Part shown: in pieces, positions 22,149-29,551 of the stretch
Numbering within the stretch: position 1 is the stretch's first letter
Layout: every line of letters begins with the position of its first letter
Assembly (NCBI GenBank): GCA_036570465.1
Contig: DATCYD010000333.1
Span: 1-36,670, forward strand
Reading direction: 5' to 3'
Source of the DNA: Anseongella sp036570465
Lineage (GTDB): Bacteria > Bacteroidota > Bacteroidia > Sphingobacteriales > Sphingobacteriaceae
DNA length: 36,670 bases
Position numbers and translations under genes: made by a program
The notes under the pieces: generated by a model
Database searches by the model: none
What the model was told of the DNA's origin: nothing
The model's input: only the letters and a program-made list of their open reading frames with translations

Positions 22149-25013
22149 TTACTTACTAAGGTACATTGATTTTTCCTTGTATAAATGGCGGAAGAATGGA
22201 TCATCCAGGTCGCGGATGAAGCGGATTGCTTCGCCGGTGGATTTCATTTCCGGCCCCAGCTCTTTGTTCACTTCGGGGAATTTATCAAAAGAAAATACAG
22301 GTTCCTTAATCGCATAACCTTCCAGCTTGCGGTCAATTGTGAAGTCTTTCAATTTGTTGGCTCCGAGCATCACTTTGGTGGCAATATTGATGAACGGCAC
22401 ATCGTATGCCTTTGCGATAAACGGTACGGTCCGCGAAGCACGGGGGTTGGCTTCGATCACGTACACTTTTTCATTCTTAATGGCAAACTGTATATTCAGC
22501 AGTCCGCGTACATTCAGTGCAAAGGCCAGCTTGCGCGTGTATTCTTCCATCTGACGTACAACGTTCTCTGATAGTTCAAAGGGAGGCAATACTGCGCTCG
22601 AATCTCCCGAATGGATACCGGCCGGTTCAATATGCTCCATCAGGCCGATGATGCAAACGTCTTCCCCGTCGCAGATGGCGTCCGACTCGGCTTCTTCGGC
22701 CCGATCCAGGAAATGGTCGATCAGAATGCGGTTCCCGGGGATACTCTTCAGCAGGTTAACAACTGCCCGTTCCAGTTCCTCATCGTTGATGACGATGCTC
22801 ATTCCCTGTCCGCCAAGAACATAACTGGGGCGAACAAGTACGGGATAGCCCACCTGTGCCGCTACTTCCAGGGCTTCCTCTGCGTTGTCGGCAACGCCGT
22901 ACTTCGGATATGGAATATCGAGCTCTTTCAACAAGTCAGAAAAATGTCCCCGGTCTTCGGCTAAATCCATGTTCTTATAGGATGTGCCAATGATACGGAT
23001 TCCTTTCTCATCCAGCTTTTCAGCCATCTTAAGCGCTGTCTGGCCTCCCAGCTGCACAATTACCCCTTCTGGTTTTTCCAGGTCAATGATCTCGCGGACA
23101 TGCTCCCAGAATACCGGCTCGAAATACAGTTTGTCTGCCATGTTGAAATCCGTGGAGACCGTTTCCGGATTGCAATTGATCATGATGGACTCATATCCGG
23201 ATTCTTTGGCTGCGATCAATCCGTGCACGCAGGAATAATCGAATTCAATGCCCTGGCCAATCCGGTTGGGGCCGGAGCCAAGGACAATTACTTTCTTTTG
23301 GTCGCTTACAATGGATTCATTGACAGGGTTGCTTTCCCCTCCGTTGACCGAGGCCCCTTCGAAGGTTGAATAGAAATAAGGTGTCTGAGCCGGGAATTCA
23401 GCCGCACAGGTATCCACCATTTTATAAGCTCTCCGGATGCCCAACGATATGCGGTATTCATAGACCTCGTCTTCAGTACATTTCAGCATCCAGGCAATCT
23501 GCGCATCGGAAAATCCCTTTTCCTTAGCCTGCATCAATAATTCTTTCGGCAGGTTATGGATATCAAACCGTTTTATCCCTCCTTCCAGCACTACCAGCTC
23601 GTTGATTTGCATGAGGAACCAGCGGTCAATGCGGGTTGCCTTTTGAATAGAGGTAATGGGAACGCCCAGGGAAAGTGCATCCCAGATATGGAATAACCGG
23701 TCCCAGGAAGGGTTTTCCAGGCTTTCCATTATCTTTTCCAGGTTTCGCTCCTGGCGGCCGTCTGCTCCCAGGCCCAGGCGGTTTATTTCCAGAGACTGGC
23801 AAGCCTTCTGCAAGGCTTCATTGAAGCTTCGGCCAATGCCCATGACCTCGCCCACCGATTTCATCTGCAATCCCAGATGGCGATTAGCGCCAGGGAACTT
23901 ATCAAAGTTCCAGCGGGGTATCTTTACGATCACGTAATCCAGGGTGGGCTCAAAGTAGGCTGATGTAGTTTTAGTGATCTGGTTCTCCAGTTCGTCCAGA
24001 TTATAGCCAATGGCCAGTTTGGCCGCGATCTTGGCAATGGGATAACCGGTTGCTTTGGAGGCCAGTGCCGAAGATCGGGAAACCCTGGGATTAATCTCAA
24101 TAGCAATCAGTCTTTCTGTTTCAGGATCTTGTGCGAACTGCACATTACACCCACCGGCGAAGTTTCCGATAGCCCGCATCATTTTAATGGCCTGATTGCG
24201 CATATCCTGATATGCCCTGTCAGAGAGGGTCATGGCGGGGGCCACCGTAATAGAATCCCCGGTATGTATGCCCATCGGGTCGAAGTTCTCGATAGAGCAG
24301 ATGATAATCACATTGTCGTTATTGTCGCGCAGCAGCTCGAGTTCGAATTCCTTCCAGCCCAACACAGCCTGCTCTACCAATACTTCATGACTGGGCGACG
24401 CCTGCAAGCCCCGGTTCAGGGCGGCATCAAATTCTTCTTTCTTATGGACGAATCCGCCACCACTCCCTCCAAGGGTATAGGATGGACGTATTACCAGCGG
24501 AAAACCGATATCCTGAGCCGCTTCTTTCCCTTCCAGGAAGGAGTTGGCAATCTTTGATTTTGCCACTCCGATGCCGATGTCAACCATCAGTTGGCGGAAA
24601 GCTTCCCGGTTCTCGGTACGTTCGATGGCATCGACATCTACGCCAATCACCCTGACGCCGTACCGTTCCCAGATCCCCCGTTCTTCCGCTTCCTTGCAAA
24701 GGTTCAGAGCTGTCTGACCGCCCATGGTGGGCAAAACAGCGTCTATTTGCTTCATGCCCGGCGTATCTCGATGCAGTTCCAGTATCTCCGCTATGGAATC
24801 GGTGGTCAGCGGCCGCAGATATATATGATCGGCGATCACCTTGTCTGTCATGATGGTAGCCGGGTTGGAATTGATAATGGCTACCTCTATTCCTTCTTCT
24901 TTCAGGGACAGCGATGCCTGGGATCCTGAATAATCAAATTCACATGCTTGCCCGATGACTATAGGTCCTGAACCGATAATTAAAACTGATCGAATACTTT
25001 CGTTTCTTGGCAT
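22149..25013 (-). CDS. carB: Carbamoyl-phosphate synthase large subunit, short form without allosteric domain
   Basis: 954 residues from the ATG at 25011-25013 (MPRNESIRSVLIIGSGP). Two homologous synthetase halves are present. The first has GQACEFDYSG, NSNPATIMTD and an ATP-grasp loop GGSGGGF. The second has GSGPNRIGQGIEFDYSC, NCNPETVSTD and VLGGQGMSIV. The protein ends soon after GPEMKSTGEAIRFI with DPFFRHLYKEKSMYLSK. E. coli CarB continues about 130 residues further with the MGS-type domain that binds UMP, IMP and ornithine; that domain is absent here. It makes carbamoyl phosphate for arginine and pyrimidines. CarA is not in the window. The GroES-like gene follows by two bases. Confidence 0.96.
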   Translation of the reverse strand: MPRNESIRSVLIIGSGPIVIGQACEFDYSGSQASLSLKEEGIEVAIINSNPATIMTDKVIADHIYLRPLTTDSIAEILELHRDTPGMKQIDAVLPTMGGQTALNLCKEAEERGIWERYGVRVIGVDVDAIERTENREAFRQLMVDIGIGVAKSKIANSFLEGKEAAQDIGFPLVIRPSYTLGGSGGGFVHKKEEFDAALNRGLQASPSHEVLVEQAVLGWKEFELELLRDNNDNVIIICSIENFDPMGIHTGDSITVAPAMTLSDRAYQDMRNQAIKMMRAIGNFAGGCNVQFAQDPETERLIAIEINPRVSRSSALASKATGYPIAKIAAKLAIGYNLDELENQITKTTSAYFEPTLDYVIVKIPRWNFDKFPGANRHLGLQMKSVGEVMGIGRSFNEALQKACQSLEINRLGLGADGRQERNLEKIMESLENPSWDRLFHIWDALSLGVPITSIQKATRIDRWFLMQINELVVLEGGIKRFDIHNLPKELLMQAKEKGFSDAQIAWMLKCTEDEVYEYRISLGIRRAYKMVDTCAAEFPAQTPYFYSTFEGASVNGGESNPVNESIVSDQKKVIVLGSGPNRIGQGIEFDYSCVHGLIAAKESGYESIMINCNPETVSTDFNMADKLYFEPVFWEHVREIIDLEKPEGVIVQLGGQTALKMAEKLDEKGIRIIGTSYKNMDLAEDRGHFSDLLKELDIPYPKYGVADNAEEALEVAAQVGYPVLVRPSYVLGGQGMSIVINDEELERAVVNLLKSIPGNRILIDHFLDRAEEAESDAICDGEDVCIIGLMEHIEPAGIHSGDSSAVLPPFELSENVVRQMEEYTRKLAFALNVRGLLNIQFAIKNEKVYVIEANPRASRTVPFIAKAYDVPFINIATKVMLGANKLKDFTIDRKLEGYAIKEPVFSFDKFPEVNKELGPEMKSTGEAIRFIRDLDDPFFRHLYKEKSMYLSK

Positions 25014-25048
25014 TTGAGGTGGGAGTTTTTTGTGTTCCAAAAATTGTG

Positions 25049-25056
25049 CAAAAATA
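25049..25056 (-). promoter_or_regulatory. -7 box of the carB unit
   Basis: On the minus strand this reads TATTTTTG, ending 35 bases upstream of the carB ATG. The other strand of the same 80-base region must hold the promoter of the divergent NadR-like gene, where only a loose TATATTTA (about 25076-25083) is seen. Confidence 0.5.
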
Positions 25057-25093
25057 TTAAATTTTCACGGAATATATATATTTACGGAGATAT

Positions 25094-25630
25094 ATGTTTA
25101 AAGTCGCTATCATCGGCCCCGAATCAACGGGGAAGTCAACCCTGGCCCTGGCCCTGGCCAGGCATTTTAATACCGTTTGGGTGCCGGAATACGCCCGGTA
25201 TTATTGCACCTATTTAAAGGACGATCCGGTGCTCCAGGATGAAATAAATATGTTTTACGGCCAGATCGCACTCGAGGAAAGTCTCGTGCCATTGGCGGGT
25301 CAACTGATTATTTGTGATGTTACCATCCTGAATGTCAAGGTTTTTTGCGAGGAAATCTTTGGCGAATGCCCTGATTTTATCAAAGAAGAAGTAAAGAACC
25401 GGCATTATGACCTTTACTTATTGACAAACATCGATAACCCCTGGGAAGATGATCCGCTTCGGGGTTTTCCACATAAGAGGCCTTATTTTTTCGAACGCTA
25501 CCGCGACGAGCTGGAAAAACTGAACGCTGTTTACCGGGTGGTTTCCGGTTTGGGTGAGGCCCGTATTCAGAACGCAGTAAAAGCCATCGGTGACGTGTGG
25601 AATGAGCATAAAAAAAGCGCCCGGCCATAA
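25094..25630 (+). CDS. NadR-like P-loop kinase (probable ribosylnicotinamide kinase domain)
   Basis: 178 residues forming one P-loop domain. Walker A is GPESTGKST (8-16), followed by VWVPEYARYYC and IICDVTILNVKVFCE, and a C-terminal FERYRDELEKLN helix. The pattern GPESTGKS with PEYAR is that of the kinase half of NadR, which phosphorylates nicotinamide riboside; the adenylyltransferase half is missing. Such stand-alone domains occur in Bacteroidota near vitamin-uptake genes, and here a thiamine-uptake locus starts about 700 bases downstream on the same strand. Substrate is inferred from family only. The last codons overlap a bidirectional terminator. Confidence 0.82.
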   Translation: MFKVAIIGPESTGKSTLALALARHFNTVWVPEYARYYCTYLKDDPVLQDEINMFYGQIALEESLVPLAGQLIICDVTILNVKVFCEEIFGECPDFIKEEVKNRHYDLYLLTNIDNPWEDDPLRGFPHKRPYFFERYRDELEKLNAVYRVVSGLGEARIQNAVKAIGDVWNEHKKSARP

Positions 25631-25650
25631 AGACCTGGGCGCTATTTTTA
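25611..25650. terminator. Bidirectional intrinsic terminator between convergent genes
   Basis: AGCGCCC (25616-25622) pairs with GGGCGCT (25637-25643), extended by further G-C and G-T pairs. A run of six A precedes the stem (25611-25616) and ATTTTTA follows (25644-25650), so it gives a T-run in both directions. It ends transcription of the NadR-like gene (plus) and of the small secreted-protein gene (minus). Confidence 0.85.
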
Positions 25651-25664
25651 TGCTGAGGAAATTA

Positions 25665-26015
25665 TCAGAATCCTCCCGCGTCAGAATCGATCGCGGCTTC
25701 AGAAAGTTGAACCTCGCCAACATCTGTCGCTTGTCCGTCCTGAACGGTGACCGTTAATGTGGTATCGACATAGGGATCGGCCCCGTCGATCGTTACCACA
25801 TAATCTCCTGCAGGAACACCTGTGATCTCAAAAGCACCTGTGGTGGCATCTGCCGCCGCTTTCAAGGTATCGGAACCTGCAACGGTCCATACAACTGCAG
25901 AAGCTTCAACCGGTGTAACACTACCGGAAATAGAACCTTCCTGAGCTACTGTAAATGCCATCAAACCACCGGCCACTCCGGCCAACAGTAAGTACTTTAA
26001 ACTTGATTTTCTCAT
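25665..26015 (-). CDS. Small secreted protein, single carboxypeptidase-regulatory-like domain
   Basis: 116 residues. The signal peptide MRKSSLKYLLLAGVAGGLMAFTVAQ is followed by one beta-sandwich domain: SISGSVTP, AVVWTVAGSDT, ATTGAFEITGVPAGDYVVTIDG, DTTLTVTVQDGQATDVGEVQL. This is the same domain type found at the N-terminus of the TonB receptors in this window, here as a free-standing exported protein. It is Ala/Asp/Thr-rich and acidic. The function is unknown; a structural or surface role is a guess. A TACTTTTA sequence about 45 bases upstream on the minus strand may be its -7 box. Confidence 0.75.
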   Translation of the reverse strand: MRKSSLKYLLLAGVAGGLMAFTVAQEGSISGSVTPVEASAVVWTVAGSDTLKAAADATTGAFEITGVPAGDYVVTIDGADPYVDTTLTVTVQDGQATDVGEVQLSEAAIDSDAGGF

Positions 26016-26147
26016 AACTTAATAGAAATTAATTTAAATGGTTAACACAATGTGAAGTAAAAGTACATCCTGACATGCTTGATATTTTTTATGACCGTAT
26101 TTCGTATTTGCATCAGGAAGATTGCAAGTGTCGTTCCAGAATGCCAA

Positions 26148-26169
26148 ATATAACCTTGCGAGGTTATAT
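26148..26169. other. Perfect 9-bp inverted repeat in the 26016-26448 intergenic region
   Basis: ATATAACCT (26148-26156) and AGGTTATAT (26161-26169) flank a TGCG loop. It lies in the 433-base gap between the divergent small secreted protein and TonB-receptor genes, about 95 bases upstream of the riboswitch promoter. It suits a dimeric regulator site. Apart from this, the promoter and the riboswitch, I see nothing in that gap. Confidence 0.5.
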
Positions 26170-26264
26170 CTATTCTGTTTTATCTCTATTTCCCGTAAAA
26201 CGGTCGTCACAACGCTTCCCCTTAAATGGTGGTGCCTCTACAATGTGTCAGCAAAGCACCACAA

Positions 26265-26296
26265 TTTGCAATTACCTTTTATTCGCTGTAGATTTG
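26265..26296 (+). promoter_or_regulatory. Promoter of the thiamine locus: TTTG-N20-TAGATTTG
   Basis: TTTG (26265-26268) and TAGATTTG (26289-26296) match both Bacteroidota promoter elements with 20-base spacing. Transcription would start around 26302, directly at the first base-paired stem of the TPP riboswitch. Confidence 0.75.
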
Positions 26297-26304
26297 GGCT
26301 TTTA

Positions 26305-26418
26305 TTCACAAGGGGTGCCCTTACGGGCTGAGATCATACCCATTGCCTGCAGGCTGAACTTTTAAAGGCATGCAGACAGAAACCTGATCCGGGTAATGCC
26401 GGCGTAGGGATAGGTGAG
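26305..26418 (+). ncRNA. TPP riboswitch (THI element)
   Basis: The conserved thiamine-pyrophosphate aptamer is readable. Stem P1 pairs TTCAC (26305-26309) with GTGAG (26414-26418). The 5' half has GGGGTGCCC followed by GGCTGAGATCATACCC, containing the invariant CTGAGA. The 3' half has ACCTGATCCGGGTAATGCC then GGCGTAGGGATAGG. An extended P3 arm lies between (about 26345-26380). It is 30 bases before the receptor ATG with no terminator hairpin in between, so translational control or another platform is more likely than intrinsic termination. TPP binding should lower expression of the receptor and ThiE-type gene. Confidence 0.95.
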
Positions 26419-26448
26419 AAATCGACCCTGTTAAATTATTCTTGAAAA

Positions 26449-28893
26449 ATGAAAAGGATCATTGTCATTTGCATGGCACTGATGAGCCCGGCATATGTTC
26501 TGGGACAACAGGTGCTTCGTGGTGCAATCAAGGACGGGGCAAGCGGTGAGTCGCTGCAGGGAGCAACCGTCAGCATTCAAAACACATTCATGAGCGCGCA
26601 AACCGATTCTGCGGGTGTGTTCCGGTTTCCGGACCTTCGGGCGGGAGATTATGTGCTCCGGATCACATTCCTAGGTTATGCCCCGGCCGAACGACGGGTT
26701 ACGCTTCCTCAGAACAGGCCGGTGGAGGTCATCATGGAACAAGCGAATTACATGACTGAAGAGGTGATTGTTACAGCCACCAGAGCTTCGGCCAATTCGG
26801 CAACTGCTTTTACCAATATCGATAAGACCTATCTGGAAAAACAGAACCTGGGTCAGGATCTGCCTTACCTGGTAAATCTGAGCCCTTCGGTCGTAGTTAG
26901 CTCCGATGCCGGAAACGGGGTTGGATATACTGGTATTCGTATTCGTGGAAGCGATAACACCCGGGTAAACCTAACCATTAACGGCATTCCGCTGAATGAT
27001 GCCGAATCACAGGGAACATTCCTGGTAAACCTGCCGGACTTTGCTTCTTCTGTTGATAATATGCAGATACAACGAGGTGTAGGCACCTCCACCAATGGTG
27101 CGGGAGCTTTCGGGGGAAGCATCAATATTCAAACCACGAAAGCTTCTCCCCGGCCTTATGCTGAACTGGACAATTCTTTCGGCTCATTTAATACGTTGAA
27201 AAACACCGTATCGGTTGGCACCGGACTGATCAACAACGCCTTTAGCTTTAACGGACGTCTTTCAAGGATTCGCTCCGAAGGTTTTGTGGACCGTGCCAGC
27301 TCCAGGCTGCACTCTTTCTTTATTAACGGGACCTATCAGGGGAAACAGGACTTATTGAGCTTCAACGTCTTTTCAGGAAAGGAGAAAACTTATCAGGCCT
27401 GGAATGGAATTCCCCAGGCTCGCCTGGAAGGTGACGCCACTGGGATGGCAGCCTTTATAGAACGAAACGGCCTGAGTGAAACTGATGCAGAACGGCTCCT
27501 GAGCGCCGGTTCCCGCACCTATAATCAGTTCACTTACGATGATCAGACTGACAACTATCAGCAGGACCATTATCAGGCACTCTATTCACATCAGTTTTCT
27601 TCTGCCCTGAACGCTAACATTGGTTTACATCTGACAAAAGGCCGCGGGTATTACGAAGAACTGAAACCCGGTGAGGACTTTTCCGGTTACGGATTGGAAG
27701 ATATCATCACTGGCGGCGATACGATCAGCACAACCGACCTGATCAGGCGGCGCTGGCTGGATAATACCTTTTACGGGCTTACCTATTCGCTGAATTATGA
27801 ACCTGGCCGTACCACTTATACGCTTGGGGGGGCATATAACGAATACGATGGCAGCCATTTTGGAGAAATTACCTGGGCAGAATTTGCTTCCGACAGCTTC
27901 AAGGACGATCGCTATTACGAAAACGATGCCTTTAAAACGGATTTTAACGTTTACGGAAAGCTGGAACATATGCTTACGGAACGTTTGAGCGTCTTCGCCG
28001 ATCTGCAGTACAGACGAGTGTTTTACTCGTTCCTGGGTTTTGACCGCAACGGAATGAACGTCCGGCAGGAAGTCACGCTGGATTTTTTCAACCCCAAGGC
28101 AGGAATTAGCTTCAAGCCCTCGCCCCGGCATACGGTATATGCCTCTTTCAGTGTCGCCAATAAAGAGCCCAACCGGGATGACTACACAGAATCCACACCG
28201 GGAAGCCGCCCGGGGGCTGAACGGCTTTACGATCTGGAAGCCGGTTGGAAAGGTCGTTTCAACACGGGAAGTGCAGGACTCAATTTCTACCTGATGAGTT
28301 ACCGGGACCAGCTGATCCTCACCGGGAAGATCAATGATGTTGGATCCTATACCCGGGTGAACATCCCCGAAAGCTACCGCACAGGCCTGGAACTATATGG
28401 CTCAGTGAAGCTGCTGAGGCAACTAAGCTGGACGGCCAATGCCACCTTCAGCATGAACAAAATCCGCAAATTCACCGAATACCTGGACAACTACGACACC
28501 GGCGATCAGCAAGTGGTTGAGTATGAAGATACCGACATCGCTTTCTCGCCCAGCATCATTGCAGGCAGCGAGCTTTTATTTCAGCCTCTGCCGAGTTTAT
28601 CCGCGGCTTTCATGACCAAATATGTGGGAAAACAATACCTGGATAACACCTCCGCTGAGGCAAGACGACTGGATGCCTGGCTGGTAAACGATGTCCGTTT
28701 ATCGTACCGCTTCCGGGTAAGAGGTTTCCGCGAATTAAAAGTCACCCTTCTGGTAAATAATATATTTGACCATCAATATGAATCCAACGGTTACACCTAC
28801 GGCTATATCAGCGGGGCTGAGGCAATCCGGGAAAATTTTTACTTTCCGCAGGCAGGTGTTAACTTTCTGGCCGGTCTGTCCCTTAAATTTTGA
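26449..28893 (+). CDS. TonB-dependent receptor, thiamine-regulated (probable thiamine uptake)
   Basis: 814 residues. Signal peptide MKRIIVICMALMSPAYVLGQ is followed by a carboxypeptidase-regulatory-like domain (about 22-105, LRGAIKDGASGESLQGATVSI), the plug (DLPYLVNLSPSVVVSSDAG, IRIRGSDNTRVNLTINGIPLN, IQRGVGTSTNGAGAFGGSIN) and a barrel ending GVNFLAGLSLKF. It lies directly behind a TPP riboswitch and in front of a ThiE-type gene, so a role in importing thiamine or a precursor is inferred from regulation. The usual inner-membrane partner (PnuT-type) is not in the window. The next gene starts three bases after the stop. Confidence 0.93.
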   Translation: MKRIIVICMALMSPAYVLGQQVLRGAIKDGASGESLQGATVSIQNTFMSAQTDSAGVFRFPDLRAGDYVLRITFLGYAPAERRVTLPQNRPVEVIMEQANYMTEEVIVTATRASANSATAFTNIDKTYLEKQNLGQDLPYLVNLSPSVVVSSDAGNGVGYTGIRIRGSDNTRVNLTINGIPLNDAESQGTFLVNLPDFASSVDNMQIQRGVGTSTNGAGAFGGSINIQTTKASPRPYAELDNSFGSFNTLKNTVSVGTGLINNAFSFNGRLSRIRSEGFVDRASSRLHSFFINGTYQGKQDLLSFNVFSGKEKTYQAWNGIPQARLEGDATGMAAFIERNGLSETDAERLLSAGSRTYNQFTYDDQTDNYQQDHYQALYSHQFSSALNANIGLHLTKGRGYYEELKPGEDFSGYGLEDIITGGDTISTTDLIRRRWLDNTFYGLTYSLNYEPGRTTYTLGGAYNEYDGSHFGEITWAEFASDSFKDDRYYENDAFKTDFNVYGKLEHMLTERLSVFADLQYRRVFYSFLGFDRNGMNVRQEVTLDFFNPKAGISFKPSPRHTVYASFSVANKEPNRDDYTESTPGSRPGAERLYDLEAGWKGRFNTGSAGLNFYLMSYRDQLILTGKINDVGSYTRVNIPESYRTGLELYGSVKLLRQLSWTANATFSMNKIRKFTEYLDNYDTGDQQVVEYEDTDIAFSPSIIAGSELLFQPLPSLSAAFMTKYVGKQYLDNTSAEARRLDAWLVNDVRLSYRFRVRGFRELKVTLLVNNIFDHQYESNGYTYGYISGAEAIRENFYFPQAGVNFLAGLSLKF

Positions 28894-28896
28894 CAT

Positions 28897-29535
28897 ATGA
28901 AAAAGTATATAGCCCCTTTTCACTACCTGACTCAGGATGTTCCTGTTTTCACCCATCCGGAACTGGCAACGGCAGCTTGTGAAGCCGGTGCGAAATGGAT
29001 TCAATACCGCAGCAAAAACAAAGCGGATAAAAAGTCCTGGCTGGACGAAGCAGCACAAATGGAAGCCATCTGTGATGATTGGGGCACTACGCTGATCATC
29101 TGCTCAGGCGTGGAGATCTGCATGGAGCTTGGAGAAGCACAGGGCGTTCATCTTGAACGAGGCGATATGCCTGTACGGGAAGCCCGCCGGCTGCTTGGAG
29201 ACGCCAAAACCATTGGCGGCTCCGCTCATACCCTGGAAGAGGTGCTGGCTGCTTATGATGACGGCGCCGATTACGTGGGCCTGGGCCCGCACAAACCAAC
29301 CCAAACCATCCGGCATTCGAATCAGTTCCTGGCAACGAGCGACTATCTTCGCATTGCCGGTGAATTACAGAAACGAAATGTGGATATTCCGGTAATCGCT
29401 GCGGGTGGGATCAAACCGGACGATGTGGAAGAGTTGCTGGCTACCGGCATATTCGGGGTAGCGGTTTCTTCCGCGGTGAACCTTTCTGAGAACCCCGGAA
29501 CCGCCTACCGGGAGTTTTACCGGAAGCTCTATTGA
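28897..29535 (+). CDS. Thiamine-phosphate synthase (ThiE/TenI family)
   Basis: 212 residues, a single TIM-barrel. Family landmarks are WIQYRSKN (the QxR phosphate/pyrimidine region), GVHLERGDMP (HLgxxD), GGSAHT, VGLGPHKPTQT (GPxxPTxT) and IPVIAAGGIKPDDVEELLATG. The enzyme joins hydroxymethylpyrimidine diphosphate and thiazole phosphate to give thiamine phosphate. It is separated from the receptor by three bases and so falls under the TPP riboswitch. No other thi genes are in the window, so a salvage role or a remote biosynthetic cluster are both possible. I leave the symbol blank because ThiE and TenI cannot be split safely here. Confidence 0.87.
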   Translation: MKKYIAPFHYLTQDVPVFTHPELATAACEAGAKWIQYRSKNKADKKSWLDEAAQMEAICDDWGTTLIICSGVEICMELGEAQGVHLERGDMPVREARRLLGDAKTIGGSAHTLEEVLAAYDDGADYVGLGPHKPTQTIRHSNQFLATSDYLRIAGELQKRNVDIPVIAAGGIKPDDVEELLATGIFGVAVSSAVNLSENPGTAYREFYRKLY

Positions 29536-29551
29536 AAGGGAACTGTTTTTC

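Noticed and set aside
27625..28131. Minus-strand open frame of 168 codons inside the thiamine TonB-receptor gene
   Set aside because: Shadow of the receptor coding frame with no protein-family features.
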